Of a DNA stretch of 38,327 nt, positions 31,115 to 38,188 are shown piece after piece (position 1 is the stretch's first letter; each line of letters starts with the position of its first letter). The notes beneath the pieces were generated by a model. That model saw nothing but the letters and a program-made list of their open reading frames with translations. It did not search any database and was not told the DNA's origin. A program made the position numbers and the translations under genes. The DNA comes from Candidatus Saccharibacteria bacterium UBA5145 (GTDB taxonomy: Bacteria; Patescibacteriota; Saccharimonadia; Saccharimonadales; UBA4665): NCBI GenBank assembly GCA_002413865.1, contig DHXX01000004.1, positions 1 to 38,327 of the forward strand. The letters are read 5' to 3'.

Positions 31115-31597
31115 ATGTCTGATTCGCCCGCGGCTGTCCGTCCGCGTTTATATCTGGATGTCGACGGCGTCATAATCGCTAAAGCCTCCTCCTTTGAGAC
31201 TGTTCGATTACCTTATTTTGGCGGAGAATACGCGCCGGAGGTAGTGAGCCGTCTAGGCGCTACCTGCCTGGACTTAGTCTGGCTGACGACTCAGGAAAAC
31301 GAGGCTTTGGAATTGGCCGATAGGATCGACGGTTTACGGGATGGCCGGGTGTTGAAGCTCGATCATCGCCAAGGTGGCTCCCAAATCGCCCGGAAGCTGC
31401 GCGCCCTTATTAGCGATCAGGCCAACTCGCCCAGTTCCTTTGTGTGGGTTGATGACCTGATAACTCCCAAGGCCCGGCGTGTAGTCGCCGAACGGTTGAG
31501 GGTCCCTAAACTCGTCGTTCAAACCGATGGCAAAACCGGCTTAAACGAGCCTCAGCTCGTCAGCATCGAGCAGTTTGCCAGGGCTCACGCCAAATGA
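31115..31597 (+). CDS. HAD-like hydrolase domain protein
   Basis: 160 residues. Motif I is PRLYLDVDGVI (DxD nucleophile and acid/base), with LVWLTTQENEA as the likely motif II region and SSFVWVDDLITPKAR as motif IV with its acidic pair. The small single-domain layout without a large cap resembles the HAD domains found in RNA-repair proteins and stand-alone relatives in CPR genomes. It probably hydrolyses a phosphoester; the substrate is unknown. Own leaderless promoter and a terminator downstream. Confidence 0.8.
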   Translation: MSDSPAAVRPRLYLDVDGVIIAKASSFETVRLPYFGGEYAPEVVSRLGATCLDLVWLTTQENEALELADRIDGLRDGRVLKLDHRQGGSQIARKLRALISDQANSPSSFVWVDDLITPKARRVVAERLRVPKLVVQTDGKTGLNEPQLVSIEQFARAHAK

Positions 31598-31665
31598 TGT
31601 TTAAGCTCCTGTTTTAAGCTCCTCGACTTCAAAACAGTTCGTAAATCCGACTCTATGTCCTGCCC

Positions 31666-31704
31666 GACCAAGCGGCCTAGTCTAGCCGCTGGTCCCTTGT
31701 TTTT
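31666..31704 (+). terminator. Terminator after the HAD-like gene
   Basis: AGCGGC / GCCGCT stem extended by GACC / GGTC across a one-base bulge (31666-31694), loop CTAGTCTA, and a T5 run at 31700-31704. Confidence 0.65.
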
Positions 31705-31811
31705 AGATATGCACCTAAACGGTGCGTAGAAGCAAAGATCGCCGTCCAACCCCAAAATCATAAATCACATTTTTTCATCTGTTAGGGGGAGGACCGCTGG
31801 GCTCCATGATT

Positions 31812-31840
31812 TTGACCAAAGACTACAGAGGTGGTATCCT
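31812..31840 (+). promoter_or_regulatory. Promoter of the gene at 31848
   Basis: TTGACC (31812-31817), 17 bp, TGG-extended TATCCT (31835-31840), ending 7 nt before the ATG. It excludes the ATG at 31806, which lies upstream of the -35. Confidence 0.65.
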
Positions 31841-31847
31841 TTGGGTT

Positions 31848-32438
31848 ATGCCTAATGAACGCGCACCAGAAAATTTATTGCCCACTATCAACGAAAATAT
31901 TATTACTGAACCTGCTGAATTCAACGAGGGGGATCAGTTAGAGGTAGCCTTCCAGAATATTGTTAGAGTACAACCAGAGCTTGGTCTTCAAGTGGATAAT
32001 TACATAGGACTTGCTGGTCGTGATGCCGGTGAAAGAGACAGTATGAAGCAAGCCGTGGTGCTGATTTATCTTTTCCTCGAAGCTCAGGCGAAAGCTGAGA
32101 CTGATCTAGTTCGAGCGGATGGCTCTCTTACCAAAAGAAATGGTATCCATCACGCAATTTACCCTGAACGCACGCCAGACGAATCTTTATTGCCCGTTGT
32201 CGACAATCCTACCAAACATCAAGTATTTGCTAAGTTGAGCGAGCAACCAGGTCTTCTGGATGTAACGTATTGGCGGGTGCTCGAAAAACAGCCAGAGCTC
32301 AGTCTCTATATAGAATCTGGTCGTGATTCCGTCGAGGTACAACGTATCAAGGAGATGATGGCGATTCCTTATCTTTTAATCGAAGCTCAGGCGGAAGCTG
32401 ACAGAATGAAGCTCCTGACAGAAGACCTACCTGCATAA
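31848..32438 (+). CDS. Hypothetical protein with internal duplication
   Basis: 196 residues, acidic and helical. Two related halves are visible. NIVRVQPELGLQVDNYIGLA with LIYLFLEAQAKAET corresponds to RVLEKQPELSLYIESGRDS with IPYLLIEAQAEADR. No signal peptide, membrane segment or recognised domain. The start follows from the promoter. A repeated helical hairpin might bind a partner, but no function can be assigned. Confidence 0.75.
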   Translation: MPNERAPENLLPTINENIITEPAEFNEGDQLEVAFQNIVRVQPELGLQVDNYIGLAGRDAGERDSMKQAVVLIYLFLEAQAKAETDLVRADGSLTKRNGIHHAIYPERTPDESLLPVVDNPTKHQVFAKLSEQPGLLDVTYWRVLEKQPELSLYIESGRDSVEVQRIKEMMAIPYLLIEAQAEADRMKLLTEDLPA

Positions 32439-32601
32439 AATCATTTTGCACTCGTGGCCGTTACGTCCTGTCAAAAGAATCGGTCTAGCCTAGCCCCAAG
32501 GCCGCTTACTTTTAGAAGCATCGCCCGTAGCCCCAACTGGCGTTGATCAAAAAAAACATCGCCTAGCTCCAGAAGCGTAATTGATCTTTTCCTCATTAAT
32601 T

Positions 32602-32620
32602 GGACGACGGACCTCTGGAG
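32602..32620 (+). promoter_or_regulatory. Shared GGACGGACCTCTGG-type motif
   Basis: GGACGACGGACCTCTGGAG, related to sequences at 27275, 29074 and 31784. It lies well upstream of the promoter at 32664. The nearby gap 32439-32700 also has CGGTCTAGCCTAGCC, similar to the terminator region at 31673, and no gene. Confidence 0.35.
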
Positions 32621-32663
32621 ATTCACGGCCGGCGCAAGATAGTAAGGGGCTCGATAAGACAGG

Positions 32664-32692
32664 TTGCCGCAATATTGTTTAGTCTGTACAAT
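32664..32692 (+). promoter_or_regulatory. Promoter of the gene at 32701
   Basis: TTGCCG (32664-32669), 17 bp, TACAAT (32687-32692), ending 8 nt before the ATG. Confidence 0.6.
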
Positions 32693-32700
32693 CATGTCCT

Positions 32701-33093
32701 ATGATAGCAAAACTTACTATTGCCGAAGGTGTCCCTCTATTGCTAGAGCCAGACATTTTGCATTTGGCACTTGGAGAATTATTGGTTGCTAACAGGCGTG
32801 ATATCGAGTACTTACAACCTGGCGTATACGATATAACCCCAAAAATATGGACAACACATACCCATAACCATGAACTGGTTGTGTTAGACAACGGGGAAGG
32901 GTTATATAGAATCTTCCCCAGAGACGCGAATGTTGGCTCTCAAGAGACATCTCGGTCAGGGCTGACGTCTTTTAGGCTTGGTGGTCGTCAAAACCCAATC
33001 AACGCCAAAAATCCTAGAGCTGTGATTGCCGGCCTCAATCCTGCCAAGCAAGAGCCACAAATTTTTGGAATCATTGCTTACCTGCTGGAATAA
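32701..33093 (+). CDS. Hypothetical protein
   Basis: 130 residues, soluble, beta-rich in appearance. No recognised domain. Notable parts are PGVYDITPKIWTTHTHNHEL with its His cluster and LVVLDNGEGLYRIFPRDANV. The His-rich strand followed by further strands could belong to a cupin-like barrel, but the motif is not complete. Own promoter, single-gene unit. Confidence 0.7.
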   Translation: MIAKLTIAEGVPLLLEPDILHLALGELLVANRRDIEYLQPGVYDITPKIWTTHTHNHELVVLDNGEGLYRIFPRDANVGSQETSRSGLTSFRLGGRQNPINAKNPRAVIAGLNPAKQEPQIFGIIAYLLE

Positions 33094-33224
33094 TGGAATT
33101 TCTGAGCAGTGTCGTCGCTCGATACGTACTTGTCTAACGAGGCGTGAGATATTGTCTGCCTTTCTGGCTAGTTAGACCGCTAGGCGGCTTCAAGGCGAGG
33201 CGAATAGTAATCAAGTTCACGTAA

Positions 33225-33253
33225 TTGACACAAAACAAAGTAAAGTTTATTAT
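33225..33253 (+). promoter_or_regulatory. Strong promoter of the gene at 33295
   Basis: TTGACA (33225-33230), 17 bp, TATTAT (33248-33253). Expected leader of about 35 nt containing AGGGA (33285-33289). Confidence 0.7.
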
Positions 33254-33294
33254 AATAATATATTCAAGTGATAGTTAATAAGATAGGGAATAGT

Positions 33295-33636
33295 ATGCAT
33301 TTAGATAAAGAACCTAATCAATCCCCCCAACTCGTAGTTGAGAACGAAGGTGAAGTGCTGTTCGCGAACGAAGCCCTCGTAATAGCCGGCTATCCCCTAG
33401 GGGAAGGGGAATCGGTCCTGTCCAGCCCGATCACGAGAGGCGGAGGATTCCCCAAGCGCCTTAGCCCGGAAGATACCGAGCAAATAATGCGAACGATGGA
33501 TAAAATTACCGAGTCTGAGCCAGGTACCAGCCAAGAAGCGCTCAGTAAGCGACCCGTCGACCTGACGCCCGTTGTCATTGCGCGCCTGGCTATTAGGGGC
33601 GCGTCAATCGTGCTCAATAAAGGGGAACGGCAATAA
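33295..33636 (+). CDS. Small hypothetical protein
   Basis: 113 residues. No domain recognised. The N-terminal half is acidic (LVVENEGEVLFANEALVIAG), the middle has a Gly-rich turn (SPITRGGGFPKRLSPED) and the end is helical (VVIARLAIRGASIVLNKG). Start at 33295 is supported by AGGGA 5 nt upstream; a GTG at 33268 is in frame but lies close to the expected transcription start. One of the few genes in this region with a classic leader and strong promoter. Confidence 0.7.
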   Translation: MHLDKEPNQSPQLVVENEGEVLFANEALVIAGYPLGEGESVLSSPITRGGGFPKRLSPEDTEQIMRTMDKITESEPGTSQEALSKRPVDLTPVVIARLAIRGASIVLNKGERQ

Positions 33637-33690
33637 TTTAATTTGACGGTGGCACAACGGCTCGTTGATTATCGCTGTTTCTGAATTCCC

Positions 33691-33723
33691 AAAGAGACCT
33701 TCCAGCGCGAAGGTTTCTTTTTT
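33691..33723 (+). terminator. Intrinsic terminator
   Basis: AAAGAGACCTTC (33691-33702) pairs with GAAGGTTTCTTT (33709-33720, one G-U), then T run. Its AAGAGACC start resembles palindromes H1-H3, and it lies at the far edge of the accessory region. Confidence 0.85.
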
Positions 33724-33755
33724 AGCGGTAGACTTGCGGCGGCTAAAGGGAAGTC

Positions 33756-33764
33756 TGATATGCT
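33756..33764 (+). promoter_or_regulatory. extended -10 of the DUF1697 gene
   Basis: TGA plus TATGCT, ending 6 nt before the ATG at 33771. Confidence 0.55.
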
Positions 33765-33770
33765 AGCGGT

Positions 33771-34316
33771 ATGAGCACGAGTAATTACGTAGCGCTTTTA
33801 CGCGGCATAAACGTCGGCGGGCATAATGTAAGGATGAAGCAGTTACGGGCCTTGTTCACTGAACTTGGTCTGGCCCACGTCCGCACCTACATTCAAACTG
33901 GAAATGTGTTCTTCGAGACCGCTGACGACGATGTTCGGGCCTTGGAAGCTAAGATTGAGGCGCACCTATCAGCCAAGCTGGGCTTTGCCGTGCCAGTCTT
34001 CATCCGATCCGTTTCAACGTTAAAAAAATGTATTCAAGACGCTTCTTTCAGGGGTGATACAGTTGATAACGGCTCTCGAAACCTAGTCATGTTTTTATCC
34101 AATCCACTGCCGACGGGCCTAACACTGCCCCATATGTCGCCAACTGGCGAGTTCGAGGTTATAGCTGTTGTTCACGACGTTGCCTTCGTCCGACTGTTCT
34201 TGCGCCACGGCCGTTCGGGCAATGTGACGGGCTATATCGAGCAAGCTTACGGCATCAGGACGACGGGACGGTTTTATTACACGGTGCAAAAGATGCTCGC
34301 TCTGGCAGAGCAGTAG
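33771..34316 (+). CDS. DUF1697 family protein
   Basis: 181 residues. The N-terminal YVALLRGINVGGHNVRMKQL and RTYIQTGNVFFET are the signature of DUF1697, a family of small cytoplasmic proteins found in many bacteria with no settled function. Length is normal for the family. Own leaderless promoter; followed by a composite repeat and then convergent rsgA. Confidence 0.9.
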   Translation: MSTSNYVALLRGINVGGHNVRMKQLRALFTELGLAHVRTYIQTGNVFFETADDDVRALEAKIEAHLSAKLGFAVPVFIRSVSTLKKCIQDASFRGDTVDNGSRNLVMFLSNPLPTGLTLPHMSPTGEFEVIAVVHDVAFVRLFLRHGRSGNVTGYIEQAYGIRTTGRFYYTVQKMLALAEQ

Positions 34317-34318
34317 AA

Positions 34319-34528
34319 AGTGCATAAGGTTGAAAGTTGGTTCCGGCTGCACAGCTTCGTTTTGCTGAGCTCACCGAACTGTCATTCTGAGCGTAAGCGA
34401 AGAATCTGAGCTTGGAATTGATCGAGATAGATCCTTCACCTGCGGTTCAGGATGACGGCGGAATTAAAGAATACACAATTGGGTTGGAACGAACTTTCAC
34501 CTTTATAACTTTATGAACTTTATAACTG
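34319..34528. repeat. Nested repeat: REP-like element inside an AT-rich inverted repeat
   Basis: The outer arms (about 34322-34344 and 34483-34503) pair imperfectly around GTTGAAAGTTGGTTCC and its partner GGAACGAACTTTCACC. The right side continues as TTTATAACTTTATGAACT, as in the element at 25562. Inside lies a second imperfect inverted repeat (34380-34407 and 34429-34457), beginning TGTCATTCTGAGCG and ending TTCAGGATGACGG. The second appears to have inserted into the first. No gene. Confidence 0.75.
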
Positions 34529-34529
34529 T

Positions 34530-35588
34530 CTAGTATTCGTCGTCGTCATCAAAGTTGCGAGCTTGGGCTGCCCGCCGGTTTTGTTGAGCTTTGGTTTCCA
34601 TGGTGCGGGCGGCGATTTGGGCCGACACGGCCTGCAGCTCGATTCGGAATTTTTGGTAACTGGTCAGACGAGTCGCATCCAGCGCGCCATTTTGAATGGC
34701 TTCGATGACTTTGCAACCTTCCTCTTGGGTGTGGCTGCAGGTGGTGCGGAATTTGCAGTCGGCGGCCAGGGCTTCAATGTCGGGGAAGGTATCCGCCAAA
34801 TAGGTTTCGTCGCCCCAGAGTTGGAGTTCGCGAATACCTGGGGTATCAATGATCATTCCGCCGTTGGGCAGAGTGAACAGGGCGCGGTGGCTCGTGGTGT
34901 GCATGCCTTTGGAATCCGAGACGCGCACGGCGGCGGTCTTTTGGCGTTCAAAGCCGAGTAACTTATTAGTCAGGGTGGACTTGCCAACCCCCGACGAACC
35001 CAAGAAAACGGCGGTTTTACCGCTTGGTATGGCTGTGGCCACCTCAATCAAGCCTTGGTCTGTTTCGGTGCTAGTAATCAGGTAGGGAATGCTCAATATT
35101 TCGACCGCCGCGCGCTTGTTGGCCAAATCTTGCGCCAAGTCGGCTTTGTTGAATATAAAAAGTGGTTCGATGTGGCCTTGGCGGAGTTGGTAGATGTAAC
35201 GCTCTAAGCGAGCGGCATTAAAGTCGTCATCCAAAGCTTGGACGACAAAGGCGAGATCGATATTGGCCGCCAAGATTTGTTTGCCGAATCGATCACCGGC
35301 CATCCGGCGGCTGATCTCGCTCTGGCGGGGTAGGACGGTGTGAATTACCGCCTTGTTATCGTCGCCGACGCGCAGGGCGACCCAATCACCGATCTTGGGT
35401 AGTTCGTGGCTACGGGCGGTGTGGCTGAGTTTGCCGGCTATTTCGGCGTCGTATTCATGCGGCGTGACGACTTTGAGGTGGCTGCCACGATCGGTGACGA
35501 CCCGTCCGGGAGCCAGGTCACCGAGATCGAGCTCACGCCACAGTTGTGCCCAATGGTCATCCCAGCCGTAGGCTTGTAAGTCGTTCAT
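34530..35588 (-). CDS. rsgA: Ribosome small subunit GTPase RsgA
   Basis: 352 residues. An OB-fold N-terminal domain (about 30-110) is followed by a circularly permuted GTPase: G4 FNKADL comes before G1 GSSGVGKST and G3 DTPGIRE. The C-terminal zinc module has CKFRTTCSHTQEEGC. RsgA acts late in 30S ribosome maturation. The C-terminal tail is short and acidic (FDDDDEY). A TACAAT on the minus strand (35595-35600) lies 6 nt before the ATG. All key motifs are present. Confidence 0.96.
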   Translation of the reverse strand: MNDLQAYGWDDHWAQLWRELDLGDLAPGRVVTDRGSHLKVVTPHEYDAEIAGKLSHTARSHELPKIGDWVALRVGDDNKAVIHTVLPRQSEISRRMAGDRFGKQILAANIDLAFVVQALDDDFNAARLERYIYQLRQGHIEPLFIFNKADLAQDLANKRAAVEILSIPYLITSTETDQGLIEVATAIPSGKTAVFLGSSGVGKSTLTNKLLGFERQKTAAVRVSDSKGMHTTSHRALFTLPNGGMIIDTPGIRELQLWGDETYLADTFPDIEALAADCKFRTTCSHTQEEGCKVIEAIQNGALDATRLTSYQKFRIELQAVSAQIAARTMETKAQQNRRAAQARNFDDDDEY

Positions 35589-35594
35589 GCCTTA

Positions 35595-35600
35595 ATTGTA
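35595..35600 (-). promoter_or_regulatory. -10 of rsgA
   Basis: TACAAT on the minus strand, 6 nt before the ATG. Confidence 0.5.
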
Positions 35601-35718
35601 TAGGACTTTCAAACTTATTCACCACCCTGGGCCCACGGATATATCGTTTGGGCTAGACTCAATCCGCCATTGGCGAAGCAATGTCAGCAACTTTTCCGCC
35701 AAATTGGTTCGGGTTGTT

Positions 35719-35727
35719 TGCTATAAT
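35719..35727 (+). promoter_or_regulatory. extended -10 of tRNA-Thr
   Basis: TGC plus TATAAT; the tRNA begins 22 nt after the hexamer, so a leader of about 15 nt is expected. Confidence 0.65.
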
Positions 35728-35749
35728 GCGAGAGATATTTATCAGGTAA

Positions 35750-35825
35750 GCCGCCTTAGCTCAGTTGGTAGAGCGACACATTCGTAACGTGTAGGTCGCC
35801 GGTTCGATCCCGGCAGGTGGCTCCA
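35750..35825 (+). tRNA. tRNA-Thr (anticodon CGU)
   Basis: Acceptor GCCGCCT pairs with AGGTGGC; D-arm GCTC/GAGC; the anticodon loop TTCGTAA gives CGU; T-arm GCCGG-TTCGATC-CCGGC; discriminator T; encoded CCA. The last 16 nt plus one base recur at 35983. Confidence 0.95.
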
Positions 35826-35864
35826 ATCTCATATATTCTGCTGAAAGTAGAATATATGAGATTG
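35824..35864. repeat. 16-bp hairpin starting in the tRNA-Thr CCA
   Basis: CAATCTCATATATTCT (35824-35839) and its exact complement (35849-35864) around a 9-nt loop. No T-run. It is the same arrangement as the hairpin after tRNA-Asp, with different sequence. Confidence 0.85.
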
Positions 35865-35982
35865 CACCCCCGAGACAAAAACCGGTACTGCGCAGCAGCG
35901 GTTCGCTAGCGACTGAAGCGCGCAGATGCTTGCATCGAGCACTGGAGGGAGATATCCCAAAGGAGCGTTAGCGACGACGGCT
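35865..35982 (+). ncRNA. tRNA-linked structured element B (putative)
   Basis: No ORF. AACCG (35880-35884) pairs with CGGTT (35899-35903). GCGCGCAG (35918-35925) and CGAGCAC flank a 10-nt segment ATGCTTGCAT that forms a 4-bp stem with a TT loop, plus a closing G-C. CTGGAG (35942-35947) pairs with CTCCGG (35981-35986). TCGCTAGCG (35903-35911) can pair with CGTTAGCGA (35966-35974). Element A after tRNA-Asp has the same order: AACCGG stem, GCGCGCAG, covarying hairpin, CGAGCAC, GGA stem into the tRNA-end copy. Confidence 0.55.
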
Positions 35983-35999
35983 CCGGCAGGTGGCTCCAA
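35983..35999 (+). other. Copy of the tRNA-Thr 3' end (att-like direct repeat)
   Basis: CCGGCAGGTGGCTCCAA is identical to 35810-35826, 173 nt downstream. Confidence 0.75.
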
Positions 36000-36002
36000 A
36001 TG

Positions 36003-36008
36003 TATATC
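36003..36008 (+). promoter_or_regulatory. candidate -10 of tRNA-Gly
   Basis: TATATC, 7 nt before the mature tRNA end, so transcription could begin at tRNA position 1. It sits directly after the tRNA-Thr end copy. Confidence 0.35.
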
Positions 36009-36015
36009 AAACCGA

Positions 36016-36090
36016 GCGGGTGTCGTATAACGGCCATTATGTAGCCTTCCCAAGGCTGAGACGCGGGTTCGACTCCCGCCACCCGCACCA
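36016..36090 (+). tRNA. tRNA-Gly (anticodon CCC)
   Basis: Acceptor GCGGGTG pairs with CACCCGC; the anticodon loop TTCCCAA gives CCC; T-arm GCGGG-TTCGACT-CCCGC; encoded CCA. No end copy or hairpin follows within the next 48 nt. Confidence 0.95.
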
Positions 36091-36117
36091 TATTTAGACT
36101 AATATCTGGCTCAAAAG

Positions 36118-36126
36118 TGATACAAT
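36118..36126 (+). promoter_or_regulatory. extended -10 of the membrane protein/GT2 operon
   Basis: TGA plus TACAAT, 12 nt before the ATG at 36139; expected leader about 5 nt. Confidence 0.55.
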
Positions 36127-36138
36127 ACTAGCAAACAT

Positions 36139-36498
36139 ATGGCCATTCCTAAGAAGTTTTTTCATGATCATTTAGTGCTTTTGCTGCTCAGCATCAATGC
36201 TTTTTTGGCGTTGTTTGGTAGTATCTTAGTCTTGTTGCGCCTGAGTAGCAGCCACGGCAGCAACGGTTATATCGTGCAATATCGGTCTAATTTTGGCGTT
36301 AACACCTTTACGAACGGTAGCGTTACTGAGCTGCTCAGCTTTATCGGCTTTATGTTACTGGTTTTTGGCATTCACTCGCTGCTCGGGATTCGCGTCTACA
36401 AGATTCATCGGCAGGTCACAATTGCCGTCTTAAGTCTCGGTAGCCTGCTCCTGTTACTGGCCATCATTATCAGTAACGCCCTAATATTGATGCGCTAA
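36139..36498 (+). CDS. Small polytopic membrane protein
   Basis: 119 residues with three membrane segments: about 11-34 (LVLLLLSINAFLALFGSILV), 64-84 (LLSFIGFMLLVFGIHSLLGI) and 93-116 (TIAVLSLGSLLLLLAIIISN). A short loop of about 30 residues between the first two contains SNGYIVQYRSNFGVNTF. No named family. It is directly followed by the glycosyltransferase gene (TAA then ATG without a gap), suggesting a shared role in polysaccharide synthesis or export. Confidence 0.8.
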   Translation: MAIPKKFFHDHLVLLLLSINAFLALFGSILVLLRLSSSHGSNGYIVQYRSNFGVNTFTNGSVTELLSFIGFMLLVFGIHSLLGIRVYKIHRQVTIAVLSLGSLLLLLAIIISNALILMR

Positions 36499-38130
36499 AT
36501 GACCGACATTGAGATCCCCCTCGAAGCGGACCGTAAAGGCCATTATCGCTTTTTTGAGATTTTGCCCGGTGCGCTCAGCTATCTGCTCGTCTTTATGCCG
36601 CTCATCCTGAGCCTCATCAGCGTCACCGCCGCCGTACTGTTTATACTGGCTTACTTACTCGTTTATTTTGTGCGTTCGCTGGCCTTTAGCGCCCGGGCCT
36701 TGAGTGGCTACCGCACCATGAAACAACACATGAAGCTCGATTGGAACGGCCTGCTCCAAGATGTCGAGGCCGGTGAGATCACCACTACGGTGCTCGACCG
36801 ACCTGCCTGGCACGCCACTAACTTGGCGCGGGCCAAAGGTCACGCGCGCATCTTTAAGCCCAGCGAAATCGTTCACGCCGTTATCATCGCCACCGTCAAC
36901 GAGACCAGGGAAGTCCTCGAGCCGACCATTCAGTCGGTTATCGGGGCTGATTATGACGCCAAACGAACGATTTTAGTGTTCGCCTACGAAGGCCGCGCCG
37001 GCCAGGTGGCCGAAGATCGTGTTCACGAACTACTCGAACAATACAAAGGACAGTTCAGGCACGCCATGGCGGTTAAGCACCCAGCCGACATTCCCAATGA
37101 AGTCATCGGCAAGGGCGGTAACGTCACCTGTGCCGGGCGTGAACTGCAAAAATATCTAGCGGAGCAGGGGATTGATCCGGCCCAGGTAATCGTGACGACG
37201 CTAGACGCCGATAATCGCCCCGATAAGGCCTATTTCTCGGCCTTGACTTACCTTTACTGCATCGTGCCCGACCCGCTGCGGGCTTCCTTCCAACCGCTGC
37301 CGATGTTTACGAACAATATCTGGGACGCCCCGACGTTGATGCGCGTCATCGCGACCGGTAATAATTTGTTCTACATCGTGCTGACGCAACGGCCACACCT
37401 GGAACGCAACTTTTCGGCGCACGCTCAGAGCATGCAATCTTTGATCGAAATGGATTTTTGGAGTGTGCGTACCATCGTCGAAGACGGCCACCACTTTTGG
37501 CGGTCCTACTTCCGCTACGACGGCGATTATCGGGTCTACCCGATCAGCATCCCTATCTATCAGGACGCCGTTTTGGCCGACGGCTATATCCGCACGCTGA
37601 AAGCCCAATTCGTTCAGCTCCGCCGCTGGACCTACGGCGCGTCCGACGTCGCCTACATCGCCAGCAAAGGGTTTTACTCGAACAGCCGAGCGCCCCGCCT
37701 GGACGTTATCGCCAAGTTCCTGCGCACGCTCGAAGGCCACGTGACTTGGGCGACTGGAACCTTGCTGATCTACTTCGCGGCCTTTATCCCGCCGTTCATC
37801 AACCCCCAGAGCTTCGCGGCCAATGAACTGCCGCTGATAGTCAGCCGCGTCCAGCGCGTCGGAATTATCGGCCTGGTCGCTTCGCTCTACGTTTGTTTGC
37901 TGACGCTACCGCCGCGCCCGGCGCGCTACCGCCGCCACCGCTCGGTCCTGATGCTGGTGCAATGGGTCTTCCTGCCGGTGACGAGCATCGTCTACGGCTC
38001 GAGCGCCGCTTTTTATTCGCAGACCCGGCTGATGCTCGGCAAGTACATGAGCAAATTCGACGTTACCGAAAAGGCCGTCGTCGACGTGGCGGGCAACCTT
38101 TCGAGCTCCGAAGCCGACCCTACTAAGTAA
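36499..38130 (+). CDS. Processive family 2 glycosyltransferase, membrane-bound
   Basis: 543 residues. N-terminal membrane helices at about 24-60. The GT2 catalytic domain follows: HAVIIATVNETREVLEPTIQ (donor site), TTLDADNRPD (DxD), FWSVRTIVEDGHHFWRSYFR (ED acid/base) and FVQLRRWTYGASDV (QxxRW-type motif of processive enzymes). At least three C-terminal membrane helices follow. The order helices-GT2-QxxRW-helices matches cellulose- or hyaluronan-synthase-like enzymes. It likely makes a cell-surface glycan; donor sugar and product cannot be told. No PilZ domain is visible. Confidence 0.88.
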   Translation: MTDIEIPLEADRKGHYRFFEILPGALSYLLVFMPLILSLISVTAAVLFILAYLLVYFVRSLAFSARALSGYRTMKQHMKLDWNGLLQDVEAGEITTTVLDRPAWHATNLARAKGHARIFKPSEIVHAVIIATVNETREVLEPTIQSVIGADYDAKRTILVFAYEGRAGQVAEDRVHELLEQYKGQFRHAMAVKHPADIPNEVIGKGGNVTCAGRELQKYLAEQGIDPAQVIVTTLDADNRPDKAYFSALTYLYCIVPDPLRASFQPLPMFTNNIWDAPTLMRVIATGNNLFYIVLTQRPHLERNFSAHAQSMQSLIEMDFWSVRTIVEDGHHFWRSYFRYDGDYRVYPISIPIYQDAVLADGYIRTLKAQFVQLRRWTYGASDVAYIASKGFYSNSRAPRLDVIAKFLRTLEGHVTWATGTLLIYFAAFIPPFINPQSFAANELPLIVSRVQRVGIIGLVASLYVCLLTLPPRPARYRRHRSVLMLVQWVFLPVTSIVYGSSAAFYSQTRLMLGKYMSKFDVTEKAVVDVAGNLSSSEADPTK

Positions 38131-38188
38131 TAACTGATTCGCCCTAGCTTCACGGGTCTCCAACATAACGCAGCAAGTTATTTATAAC

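Noticed and set aside
31806..31847. ATG at 31806 as start of the duplicated-halves protein
   Set aside because: It lies upstream of the predicted -35 and -10, so it would not be on the transcript.
35596..35787. 63-codon ORF running into tRNA-Thr
   Set aside because: It overlaps the tRNA gene and its promoter and has no start signal.
37201..37740. Minus-strand ORF inside the GT2 gene
   Set aside because: Overlaps the catalytic motifs of the glycosyltransferase and has no start signal.
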